NCBI RefSeq assembly: GCF_016862975.1 | Contig: NZ_BONZ01000061.1 | Location: 1 to 64,000, forward strand | From: Rugosimonospora africana | GTDB taxonomy: Bacteria; Actinomycetota; Actinomycetes; Mycobacteriales; Micromonosporaceae | Direction: 5' to 3' | Length of the DNA: 64,000 bases | Shown: positions 26,151 through 33,906 of the stretch, piece by piece | How the letters are laid out: each line of letters begins with the position of its first letter | Numbering within the stretch: position 1 is the first letter of the stretch | The notes under the pieces: model-generated | The model's input: only the letters and a program-made list of their open reading frames with translations | Database searches by the model: none | What the model was told of the DNA's origin: nothing | Position numbers and translations under genes: made by a program

Positions 26151-26233
26151 CTCAAGCACCCGGCCGGCGGCGCGAGCACGCGGCACGGCGCGCCACGCTG
26201 GCCCGCCGGCCGGACAGCCGCGATCATGACCAG

Positions 26234-26995
26234 GTGCTCCGACTTCACAGCTTCGGCCCGGCCGACGGGCGGCCGGTCCTGGCACTGCACGGGTTGAAGG
26301 GTCACGGCCGCCGGTTCCGCCGGCTGGCCACCGAGCAACTGCCGCACCTGCGGGTACACGCCCCGGACCTGCGCGGCCACGGCGGCTCGCCGGTCGACCC
26401 GCCGTGGACCCTGGAGCGGCACGTCGCGGACATCGTCGCGACGCTGGACACGCTCGGGTTGAACCGGCTCGCGGTGATCGGACACTCGCTCGGGGCGACC
26501 GTCGCGGTGCACCTGGCGCGCCGGGCGCCGCACCGGGTCAGCCGGCTCGTGCTGCTCGACCCGGGCATCGGGATGCCGGACGGGCTGGCCCGCGCGAAGA
26601 CCGGGGACGCCCTGGACGCCCCGGCCTTCGACGACCCGCGGGACGCCGCCCGGGAACGCGCGGCGTTCTGGCCGGCGACCGCCGCCCACCTGGTACCCGA
26701 CGAGATCGCCGACCACCTCGCGCAGGGGCCGGACGGGCGGTGGCGCTGGCGGTACCTGCCCGAGATGGCCGCGGCCACCTACGACGAGCTGGTCCGGCCC
26801 GCGCTCACGCCGCCACCGGGCACCCCGACGCTCCTGGTCGTGGCGGCCCGCGGGGTCGTAGGCCCGGAGTACGTCGACGCCTGCCGCGCCGCGCTCGGAG
26901 CCGAGCTGACCCGGGTCGAGCTGGACTGCGGCCACCACGTCCACCTCGAACGGCCGGCGTGGACCGGCGCGCTGATCCGCGACTTCCTGGCCTGA
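26234..26995 (+). CDS. Alpha/beta hydrolase
   Basis: 253 residues. Oxyanion motif LALHGLKGHGRRF, nucleophile elbow VIGHSLGAT (Ser), and C-terminal histidine in LDCGHHVHLERP; PDLRGHGGSP is standard. An esterase, lipase or C-C hydrolase role is possible. GTG start. It ends 8 bp from the convergent larC stop. Confidence 0.87.
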   Translation: MLRLHSFGPADGRPVLALHGLKGHGRRFRRLATEQLPHLRVHAPDLRGHGGSPVDPPWTLERHVADIVATLDTLGLNRLAVIGHSLGATVAVHLARRAPHRVSRLVLLDPGIGMPDGLARAKTGDALDAPAFDDPRDAARERAAFWPATAAHLVPDEIADHLAQGPDGRWRWRYLPEMAAATYDELVRPALTPPPGTPTLLVVAARGVVGPEYVDACRAALGAELTRVELDCGHHVHLERPAWTGALIRDFLA

Positions 26996-27002
26996 CCCGG
27001 GT

Positions 27003-28373
27003 CTATGACTGGTCTGCGGTCCCGCCGTGCGGGTCGTCCAGCGCCCGGTCCAGCTCGGCGAGCAGACCGGCCATCGGCGTCCCGGTGCGCCGGGAGGCCG
27101 CCAGCAGCTCGTCGTACTCCGGCTGCCGGGTCACCAGCCGGTCGCCGAGGAAGCCCCGCTTCACGTGCACCACACCGCCGCCCACCGGCACCTCGACCTG
27201 GTCGCGGCGCAACGAGCGCCGGCGTACCTGGCCGACCCGGATGCCCAGCGTCGTGGTCTGCTCGAACACAATCCGGCACAGCAGGTCGACCCGGTCCGCC
27301 TCGGCCAGCACGGTGAGCACCTGACCGGGCCGGCCCTTACGCATCAGCACGGCGGTGCACCACGCGTCGGCCGCGCCGGCCGTGCGCAGTTGGTCGAGCA
27401 GGTCGGGCCAGATCCGCGGATCGAGGTCGTCGACCGTGGTCTCCAGCTGGTACAGGGTGCCCTCCTGCCAGTCCGGCACCGCCGTACGGCTCTGGCCGAC
27501 GAGTACCCGCAGGACGTTGGGGTGGCTTTCCGGATCGGCCCGGCCGGCCCCCACGCCGACCGCCCGGGGTACGCAGTCCGGCACCGGGCCCCAGTCCGTG
27601 GCCAGGGTGGCGAGCAGGGCGGCACCGGTCGGCGTACACAGCTCGAACTCGGCCCGGTGCGCCCGGACCGGCGCCCCGGCACCGGTGAGCAGCTCCAGAA
27701 CGGCCGGCGCCGGTACCGGCAGCGGACCGTGGGCGGAGCGCACCGTACCCGAGCCGACGGCCACCGGGGACACCACCCGTACCGGCGCGTCGAGCAGCCC
27801 GAGCTGGTGCAGGGCCAGCGAGCAGCCGACCACGTCGGCGATCGCGTCCAGCGCGCCGACCTCGTGGAAGTGCACCTGCTCCGGGCCGATGCCGTGCACC
27901 CGCGCCTCGGCGGCGGCCAGCCGGTCGAACGTGGCCAGCGCGAACGCGCGTGCCGGCTCAGGAATCCGGGCGCCGGTGACGATCCGGACGACATCGGACA
28001 GGTGCCGCTCGGTCGAGCTGTCGCCCACCCGTACCGTCAGCGCCGCTGCCCGCAGCCCGTGCCGGCGTACCGGCTCCAGGGCCAGCTCGATCGGCTCGAC
28101 CGGCAGGGTGGACAGGCCCGCCCGTACCGCGTCGAGGTCCGCACCGGCGTCCAGCAGCGCGGCGAGCAGCATGTCCCCGGCGGCGCCGTTGCCCGCGTCG
28201 ATCCAAAGGACCGACTGGCCTGGGTCGTCGCGCGGCGCCCGACGCGCCGCGCCAGAAGCGTCGGGCTGCCCCGACCCGTCAGCGCGCACGTCACCGGCCC
28301 GCACTGGTGTGCCGCCCACCGGCGTGTCCTCCGCCGCAGCGTTCCCCGATGATCTCCGGTACGGTTGCGCCAT
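27003..28373 (-). CDS. larC: LarC, nickel insertion protein for the nickel-pincer cofactor
   Basis: Up to 456 residues. LarC inserts nickel into the pyridinium bis-thiocarboxylate nucleotide by a CTP-dependent reaction. Core motifs: VLWIDAGNGAAGDMLLAALLDAGAD, VHFHEVGALDAIADVVG, and ETTVDDLDPRIWP at the start of the C-terminal domain, which also has CTAVLMRKGRPGQ. The first ~50 residues before LWIDAG are low complexity and include the translation of a dispersed 52-bp repeat; no start codon lies between the repeat and the conserved core, so the element is inside the coding region. GTG 28289 is an alternative start. It is divergent from larE with start codons overlapping by 2 bp. Confidence 0.9.
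   Translation of the reverse strand: MAQPYRRSSGNAAAEDTPVGGTPVRAGDVRADGSGQPDASGAARRAPRDDPGQSVLWIDAGNGAAGDMLLAALLDAGADLDAVRAGLSTLPVEPIELALEPVRRHGLRAAALTVRVGDSSTERHLSDVVRIVTGARIPEPARAFALATFDRLAAAEARVHGIGPEQVHFHEVGALDAIADVVGCSLALHQLGLLDAPVRVVSPVAVGSGTVRSAHGPLPVPAPAVLELLTGAGAPVRAHRAEFELCTPTGAALLATLATDWGPVPDCVPRAVGVGAGRADPESHPNVLRVLVGQSRTAVPDWQEGTLYQLETTVDDLDPRIWPDLLDQLRTAGAADAWCTAVLMRKGRPGQVLTVLAEADRVDLLCRIVFEQTTTLGIRVGQVRRRSLRRDQVEVPVGGGVVHVKRGFLGDRLVTRQPEYDELLAASRRTGTPMAGLLAELDRALDDPHGGTADQS
28212..28263. repeat. Dispersed palindromic repeat, copy 3 (inside larC)
   Basis: CGACTGGCCTGGGTCGTCG...GCCAGAAGCGTCG, 52 bp, same orientation as the reverse complement of copy 5. It encodes about 17 residues (ASGAARRAPRDDPGQS) at the LarC N-terminus. 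Confidence 0.75.
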
Positions 28374-29229
28374 GCACTCCCCCAGCCGTGATGTGGGCCC
28401 GCTCGCCGACCGGCTGGTGGCCGAGTTCGCCGGCTACGGCCGGACCCTGGTCGCCTTCTCCGGCGGCGTGGACTCCAGTGTGGTGCTGGCCGCCGCCGTC
28501 CGTGCCCTGGGTACCGCCGATGTCGCCGCGCTCACCTCGGTGTCGGACGCGCTGCCGGGCACCGAGCGTGACGCCGCCGCCGAGTTCTGTGCCGGGTTGG
28601 GTGTCGCCCAGGTCTCCGTGGCCACCCAGGAGATGAGCAATCCGGGCTATCGCGAAAACGGCCCGCGCCGCTGCTACTTCTGCAAGAGCACGCTGCTGGA
28701 CGCCGCCCGGGAGCACGCCGCCGCGCACGGCTTCCACAGCGTGGTGACCGGCACCAACGCCTCCGACCTGGCGGCCGGCTTCCGGCCGGGCATCCGGGCG
28801 GCGGCCGAGCGCGGAGCGCGCACGCCACTGGCCGACGCCGGGCTGGACAAGGCGGCGGTGCGCGGCATCGCCCGGCTCTGGGACCTGCCGACCTGGGACA
28901 AGCCGGCGGCCGCCTGCCTGTCCAGCCGGATCGCGTACGGCGTGACGATCAGCCCCGCCCGGCTGGCCCGGGTGGACCGCGCCGAGGCCGCCGTACGCCG
29001 GGTGCTCGCCAGCCGGCACGAGGTACGCGACCTGCGGGTACGGGACCTGGGCAGCGCGGTACGGGTGGAGTTGGACGCGGACCTGGTCGAGCCGGCACGC
29101 GACGATCCGGCACTGGCCGACGCGATCACCGAGGCCGGATTCGCCGGGGTTCCGCTGAGCGTGACCGCCTTCCGTTCCGGGTCGATGAACGAGCTGCTGC
29201 CCGATCCGGCCCGCTGGCGAGACGGCTGA
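28372..29229 (+). CDS. larE: LarE, sulfur-donating PP-loop enzyme of the NPN cofactor
   Basis: 285 residues. LarE adenylates the cofactor precursor and donates sulfur from its own cysteine. The ATP PP-loop is SGGVDSS (residues 30-36); the sacrificial cysteine is in KPAAACLSSRIAYG (Cys182); CYFCK and GTNASDL are also family marks. It belongs to the cysteine-type, single-use class. It is divergent from larC; LarB, which makes the precursor, is not in this window. Confidence 0.93.
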   Translation: MHSPSRDVGPLADRLVAEFAGYGRTLVAFSGGVDSSVVLAAAVRALGTADVAALTSVSDALPGTERDAAAEFCAGLGVAQVSVATQEMSNPGYRENGPRRCYFCKSTLLDAAREHAAAHGFHSVVTGTNASDLAAGFRPGIRAAAERGARTPLADAGLDKAAVRGIARLWDLPTWDKPAAACLSSRIAYGVTISPARLARVDRAEAAVRRVLASRHEVRDLRVRDLGSAVRVELDADLVEPARDDPALADAITEAGFAGVPLSVTAFRSGSMNELLPDPARWRDG

Positions 29230-29236
29230 CGGTTCA

Positions 29237-29288
29237 CGACCAGTCTGGCTCGGCGCGTCTGCCGCCGCGCCGCGACCCAGACCAGTCG
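29237..29288. repeat. Dispersed palindromic repeat, copy 4
   Basis: CGACCAGTCTGGCTCGGCG...CCCAGACCAGTCG, 52 bp, starting 8 bp after the larE stop. Near-perfect arms. Confidence 0.8.
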
Positions 29289-29325
29289 CACCAATCCGCT
29301 TCACCGCCCGCCCCGAACCACGGGT

Positions 29326-30117
29326 ATGGCTTTCGACACCGACACCTACGCCAGGACCGTCAGTCCGGTCGGCTTCGACGACCTCGACTACGCGTCGTTC
29401 ACCGAGCGCCCACTGTCGGCCGGCGCCCTGCGCTGCCTGCGGTACATGTGCGACATCGAGAACCACACCGTCTGCTACCTGCGTGACCTCCTGGTGACCC
29501 CGTCGCACGCCGACCCCGAGGTGACGACGTTCCTGACCATGTGGGCCTACGAGGAGTACTGGCACGGCGAGGCCTTGGCCCGGGTGCTGGCGGCGCACGG
29601 GATCCCGACCGGCGACGGGCACATCCGCCAGGTCCGCGAGGGGCTCGGCTGGCGGGACCGGCTGACCCCGGTCGGTACGTCGCTGATCGCCAACCTGATC
29701 GGCGCCGACTTCGTGGCGGTACACATGACCTGGGGCGCGATCAACGAGTGGTCCACCCACGCCGGGTACGCCCGGCTGGCGGAGTTGGAGGATCACCCGG
29801 TACTGACCCGGCTGCTGGACCGGATCATGCGTCAGGAGACCCGCCATGTCGCGTTCTACGCCAGCCAGGCACGGGAACGCCTGCGCGGCTCGGCCCATGC
29901 CCGCCGGCTGACCCGTTTCGCGCTGCGCCGGTTCTGGGCTCCGGTCGGGGCCGGTGTGATGCCCCGGGCGGAGACCGGTCACCTCATGCGTTTCCTGCTC
30001 GGCGACGCACGGGGCCGGATGCTGGCCACTCAGATCGACGAAAAGATCGACCGGTTGCCCGGGCTGGCCGGGCTCGGCCTGGTCCGCCGGGCCTCGTCGT
30101 CGTACGCCGTGGCGTGA
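29326..30117 (+). CDS. Ferritin-like diiron protein (acyl-desaturase-like fold)
   Basis: 263 residues, all-helical. Two iron-binding motifs are visible: YEEYWHGEAL (E-x2-H) and RIMRQETRHVAFYASQA (E-x2-H), plus the earlier glutamate in CDIENHTVCYLRD. This is the pattern of diiron oxygenases or desaturase-like proteins. No signal peptide or membrane segment. It faces the LarA/PlsC operon and sits just after larE, so it may act on the same lipid substrate. The reaction is unknown. Confidence 0.75.
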   Translation: MAFDTDTYARTVSPVGFDDLDYASFTERPLSAGALRCLRYMCDIENHTVCYLRDLLVTPSHADPEVTTFLTMWAYEEYWHGEALARVLAAHGIPTGDGHIRQVREGLGWRDRLTPVGTSLIANLIGADFVAVHMTWGAINEWSTHAGYARLAELEDHPVLTRLLDRIMRQETRHVAFYASQARERLRGSAHARRLTRFALRRFWAPVGAGVMPRAETGHLMRFLLGDARGRMLATQIDEKIDRLPGLAGLGLVRRASSSYAVA

Positions 30118-30118
30118 C

Positions 30119-30147
30119 GCGTGCCGCCCGTCAGCCGGGCGGCACGC
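30119..30147. terminator. Bidirectional hairpin terminator
   Basis: GCGTGCCGCCCG-TCAGC-CGGGCGGCACGC, a 12-bp perfect stem between the convergent diiron and plsC genes. Confidence 0.8.
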
Positions 30148-30173
30148 CACGAGCCTCGACTCCGCCGCCCGGG

Positions 30174-31088
30174 TCAGGCGCCGTCCCGCCAGGCCGGGGC
30201 GGGACCCGGGCGGCTGACCGGCCGGGTCGACTCCCACATCCGCCGCCACTCGGCGGCCTTCGGGCCGGACGGCAGGGCCAGGTCGCCGCCCGCCTGGGCG
30301 CGCAGCGACGCGTACCAGCCCATGTCCTCCTCGGCCCACAGCCGCGCCACGGTCTGGCTGAGCCGGACGTTGAACAGGCGGGCACTCTCCCCCTGCTCCG
30401 GCTTGAGCGGGGCGCCGTAGCGCACCACCACGCGCGGCCGGCCGCGCATCGGCCAGTTGCGCCCGCGCGGCATGGCCGCGTACGTGCCGCGCAGCACCAC
30501 CGGTACGGCGGCAACCCGCTGGGTGACGCACAGCTGCGCGGCGCCCATCCGCAGCGGCGACATCCAACCGTCCTCGCTGCGGGTGGCCTCCGGGAACAGC
30601 AGCAGGCTCCAGCCCCGGGCCAGCAACTGCGGCGCCAGGCTGCGCAGCCGGCGGGACCGGTACCGCTCGACCGGGAACGCGTTGAACACCAGTGCGGTGG
30701 CCGCGGCGCGCCAGCGGGCGTCGAAGAAGTAGTCCGCCGCCGCGCCGACCGCGGTGCGCTTGGCGATGTGCTCCGGCAACGAGCCCAGGATCAGCGGGGT
30801 GTCCAGGTGGCTCGCGTGGTTGGCGACCAGCACCACCGGCCCGGTCACCCCCGCCAGGCCCTCCAGCCCGACCACCTCAGGCCGGGTCTGGCTCCAGGTC
30901 AGCGGCGTCAGCAGGCCACGCTGCAGACCCCGGCGGGCCACCCGGGCGGCCGGGGTGCGGGCCCAGCCGGTGGGAAACTCGCGCGGCTCGTCCGGCGGGG
31001 TGTGGCCGGCCGCGGAGCGCGGCGTACGCGAGCGGCCCCGCCAGTCACGGCCGGCGGTGAGCACCCGGGCTTCGCGGAACAGTCCCAT
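30174..31088 (-). CDS. PlsC-type lysophospholipid/1-acylglycerol-phosphate acyltransferase
   Basis: 304 residues. The catalytic block I is NHASHLD (His-x4-Asp), block II FPVERYR, block III FPEATRSEDG. A central hydrophobic stretch (PVVLVAN, ATALVFNAF) allows membrane association. It acylates a lysolipid or another hydroxylated acceptor with acyl-CoA/ACP. It is the last gene of the minus-strand operon, 9 bp after the LarA homologue. The N-terminal ~50 residues are Arg/Pro-rich. Confidence 0.88.
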   Translation of the reverse strand: MGLFREARVLTAGRDWRGRSRTPRSAAGHTPPDEPREFPTGWARTPAARVARRGLQRGLLTPLTWSQTRPEVVGLEGLAGVTGPVVLVANHASHLDTPLILGSLPEHIAKRTAVGAAADYFFDARWRAAATALVFNAFPVERYRSRRLRSLAPQLLARGWSLLLFPEATRSEDGWMSPLRMGAAQLCVTQRVAAVPVVLRGTYAAMPRGRNWPMRGRPRVVVRYGAPLKPEQGESARLFNVRLSQTVARLWAEEDMGWYASLRAQAGGDLALPSGPKAAEWRRMWESTRPVSRPGPAPAWRDGA

Positions 31089-31097
31089 CGCCGTTTC

Positions 31098-32675
31098 CTA
31101 CCTCACGTCTGCCATGGACAGCGGCGGGGTGTGCTGGTAGGTGATGGTCGGGCTGCCGCCCACCTTCTCCTTCGCCATCTCCAGCGCGTCGCCCAGCGTG
31201 GACGCCGCCCGGAAGCCCATCCGCTCGGAGGTGCGCCGGTCGCCGCCGACCACGATGACCTGGCCCAGGTGCTCCAGCGCGTGGGCGCCCCAGTACCACA
31301 TGTAGAGCGGGTGCACGCCGTGGTAGGCGTAGCTGTTGCGGTACAGGTGGATGTACCAGGGGTCGGTGGCGAACTGCTCCTCGTACTTGGTCTCGATGGC
31401 CACCGGGTCGGTGGTCTCGGCCAGTACCTCTTCGTAGAAGTCGATGTAGCTCGGGTGGTGCACGGGGTGGAACTCGTTGCGCACCGGGTGGTAGTAGATC
31501 GCCACGCCGCCGGGCCGGACCAGGGGCTGGCCCCGGTACAGGTTGAAGAAGTAGCCCAGACCCAGGCTCATCATCAGGATCGGGTTCATGATCGAGTTGA
31601 CGTTGTACGGGCAGATGTACGGCAGGCCCCAGATCCCGATGTCCGACGGCCCGTTGACCTCGGTCAGCTGCTGGCGCAGCACGTGACCCATGGTCACCTC
31701 GTGCACCGGCCCGGGCGCGCCCGCGGTCACCGACGTGATGCCGTACGGCGCGGCGGTGCGGTGCCAGATCTGCCGGCGCTGCTTGATCGGGGTCAGGTCG
31801 TTGGCCCGCTTGACGGCCAGGTACGCGGCCTGGTCCTTGAGCGTCCACTCCCACTCGCGCTTGTTGAGGAAGCCGAGCTGGGTCGGGAAGGTGTCGTTGT
31901 TGACCGACGTCTCGATCTGGAAGATCTTCACGTGCTCGTCCAGCACACCGGCCATGCGGTTGTACGAGTGGTGCATGGCAGAGTTCGGCGGGTCGTTGAA
32001 CGAGCGGGAGTGCCGCAGCGTGTGCACGTTGTGGTGGTGCTTGAGGCTGCGGTAGGACGCCAGGCCGACCGACACCGACTTCGGGCCGCCACTCATCGCG
32101 GTGAGGGTGACGTTGACGTACACGATCAGGTCGCTCGTCGCCGCCCGCTTGTTGATCTCCACGACCTCGCCGTGCTTGGTCGTGCCGATCTCGGTCAGGT
32201 TGGCCCGGTCCTCGGCGTCGTGGTTACGCAGGTGGTGCGGGAAGAACGAACGGAACACCCGCTCGCCGACCGTACGCTTCAACTCGGCCGGGGTCATCCG
32301 ACGGTGCAGCGCGTTGCCGGCGATCAGCTCGACGTCGTCGACCCCGGCCGCGGCGGCCATCTCGAGAACCTGCTCGATGATCCGCTGGCGGATGTCCGGA
32401 GTCTTCATCTGCGGCAGCGGGATCGACAGGTCGTCGAACACGATCGTCAGCCGCATGCCGGCGTGCAGCAGCTCGGGCAGCGGCTCACACCCCAGCGGGT
32501 GCAGCAGCGCCTCCCGGATGTGGGCGTCCAGGTCGCGCAGGCCGGGCAGCGACTCCGGCGGGTAGACCACCCGGCTGCCCAGCGGCAGCTTCTCCAGCCG
32601 GAAGCCCTCGCCCTCGTGCATCAGCAGGGCGGGCGTGCGCTCGTCCACTTCCAGGACGAATCCGGGCCTGCTCAT
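31098..32675 (-). CDS. LarA-superfamily (lactate racemase-like) NPN-dependent enzyme
   Basis: 525 residues, about 100 longer than classical LarA. The N-domain has IVFDDLSIPLPQ (the D-D-x-S/T loop) and GNALHRRMTPAEL with the catalytic-type histidine (His124). The cofactor site is kept: SGGPKSVSVGLASYRSLKHHHN has the lysine (Lys199) that bonds the pincer nucleotide and the histidine cluster (213-215) that ligates nickel. The C-domain has IICPYNVNSIMNP-like and HPVRNEFHPVHHPSY segments. LarA-type enzymes racemise or epimerise alpha-hydroxy acids by hydride transfer. Substrate here is unknown; linkage to lipid genes suggests a hydroxylated acyl or polar-head intermediate. Start ATG overlaps the mini-ORF stop. 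Confidence 0.85.
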   Translation of the reverse strand: MSRPGFVLEVDERTPALLMHEGEGFRLEKLPLGSRVVYPPESLPGLRDLDAHIREALLHPLGCEPLPELLHAGMRLTIVFDDLSIPLPQMKTPDIRQRIIEQVLEMAAAAGVDDVELIAGNALHRRMTPAELKRTVGERVFRSFFPHHLRNHDAEDRANLTEIGTTKHGEVVEINKRAATSDLIVYVNVTLTAMSGGPKSVSVGLASYRSLKHHHNVHTLRHSRSFNDPPNSAMHHSYNRMAGVLDEHVKIFQIETSVNNDTFPTQLGFLNKREWEWTLKDQAAYLAVKRANDLTPIKQRRQIWHRTAAPYGITSVTAGAPGPVHEVTMGHVLRQQLTEVNGPSDIGIWGLPYICPYNVNSIMNPILMMSLGLGYFFNLYRGQPLVRPGGVAIYYHPVRNEFHPVHHPSYIDFYEEVLAETTDPVAIETKYEEQFATDPWYIHLYRNSYAYHGVHPLYMWYWGAHALEHLGQVIVVGGDRRTSERMGFRAASTLGDALEMAKEKVGGSPTITYQHTPPLSMADVR

Positions 32676-32701
32676 GCCGCCACCAGTCCCAGCTCGGTCA
32701 T
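32672..32701 (-). CDS. Nine-codon mini-ORF before the LarA homologue
   Basis: ATG ACC GAG ... GCA TGA encodes MTELGLVAA and its TGA overlaps the LarA ATG (ATGA). A GGGAGAGGA ribosome site lies 5-6 nt before the mini-ORF ATG, whereas LarA has no Shine-Dalgarno of its own. It probably loads ribosomes for LarA by translational coupling. The peptide itself need not have a function. Confidence 0.5.
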   Translation of the reverse strand: MTELGLVAA

Positions 32702-32715
32702 GGAAATCCTCTCCC

Positions 32716-33906
32716 TCAATCCCGGGTCGGGTCGAACACGACTTTGACGGTGCCCAACCGGCCTGCGGCCGCCGCGTGGCCGATCGCGTCCCGCCACCGT
32801 GACAGCGGGTAGATCGCGTCGACGTATCCCTTCAGCGGCGCCTGACCGGCAAGCTCCAGCGCCTGCGGGAAGTCCCGGCCTCCCGAGGCGTACGCGCCGA
32901 CCAGGTTCAGCTCGCGGAACCATACCGGTGTCAAGTCCACCGATCCGTTGGGCATCCCGGACAGCAGCACCGTACCGCCGGCCCGGGTCAGCCGCAGCGC
33001 GGTGTCCAGCCCGGAGCCGCCGGTGCACTCGAACGCGACGTCGACGCCGCCGAGCAGGAACTCCTCGCCACGATCCGGGTGGGCCAGGAATCCGCCGGTC
33101 GCCCGGCGCAGCGCACGCGCCGCGCGGTTGGCCGACAGCACCTCGGTGGCGCCCAGCTCACGAGCCCGTTCCCGCTGGTGGCCGTGCTTGGCGATGACGT
33201 AGATCGGGCCGGCCTCGGTGCACTCGCGCAGGGCCAGCACGGTGAGCAGCCCGACGGTACCGGCGCCGACCACCACCACGCTGGCGCCCTGCGGGATCGG
33301 CACCCGGCGTACCGAGTGGATCGCGCAGGCAAGCGGCTCCACGAGCACGGCCTGCTCGGTGTCCAGCGAGTCGGGCACCGGGTGCAGCTGGCTGCCGTGC
33401 GCGACCAGCATCCGGCTCCAGCCGCCGCCGGTGTCCGCGCAGAAGCCGGTCTGCAGGCCGGAGGAGACCGTACCCGCGGTGATGTGGTCGCAGCGGCTGT
33501 GCTCGCCCGCGGCGCACGACGGGCAGGGGCGTACCGACCTGGGTTCGCAGCCCAGCACCGGGTCGAGCACCACCCGGCTGCCCTTGGGCAGGCCGTCCAA
33601 CTCGTCCAGGGTCTCCCCGACCACCTCGTGACCGGGCGTGAACGGCATCGACACCATGGCCGACAGGTACGGCGAGTTGCGCCCGGTGAGCAGCCCGAGG
33701 TCGGAGCCGCAGATGCCGGACAGCAGCGGGCGTACCCGGGTCCAACCGGGACCGGGCCGGTCCGGGTCGGGCCGGTTGATCAACCGCAGCGGCGACAGGT
33801 TGGCCGCGAACATGCCGGCCGCCCGGCCACCCGCCCGGGTCGAGGTCACACCACGCCCGGCCAGGTACCGGGTGGGTGAGCGGTAGTACTCCAAAGTGAT
33901 GATCAT
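32716..33906 (-). CDS. Zinc-dependent alcohol dehydrogenase (MDR superfamily)
   Basis: 396 residues. Catalytic zinc ligands are in GICGSDLGL and PFTPGHEVVGE; a structural-zinc lobe is present (PCPSCAAGEHSRC). The Rossmann motif is VVVVGAGTVGLLTVLAL. The start ATG overlaps the stop of the acyl-reductase/HAD gene (ATGA), so it is coupled to it. It would interconvert an alcohol and an aldehyde or ketone, fitting a pathway that begins with acyl reduction. Confidence 0.9.
   Translation of the reverse strand: MIITLEYYRSPTRYLAGRGVTSTRAGGRAAGMFAANLSPLRLINRPDPDRPGPGWTRVRPLLSGICGSDLGLLTGRNSPYLSAMVSMPFTPGHEVVGETLDELDGLPKGSRVVLDPVLGCEPRSVRPCPSCAAGEHSRCDHITAGTVSSGLQTGFCADTGGGWSRMLVAHGSQLHPVPDSLDTEQAVLVEPLACAIHSVRRVPIPQGASVVVVGAGTVGLLTVLALRECTEAGPIYVIAKHGHQRERARELGATEVLSANRAARALRRATGGFLAHPDRGEEFLLGGVDVAFECTGGSGLDTALRLTRAGGTVLLSGMPNGSVDLTPVWFRELNLVGAYASGGRDFPQALELAGQAPLKGYVDAIYPLSRWRDAIGHAAAAGRLGTVKVVFDPTRD

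Noticed and set aside
27006-27050. A seventh copy of the 52-bp palindromic element at the larC 3' end
   Set aside because: Only GACTGGTCTG matches; the core and the second arm are missing.
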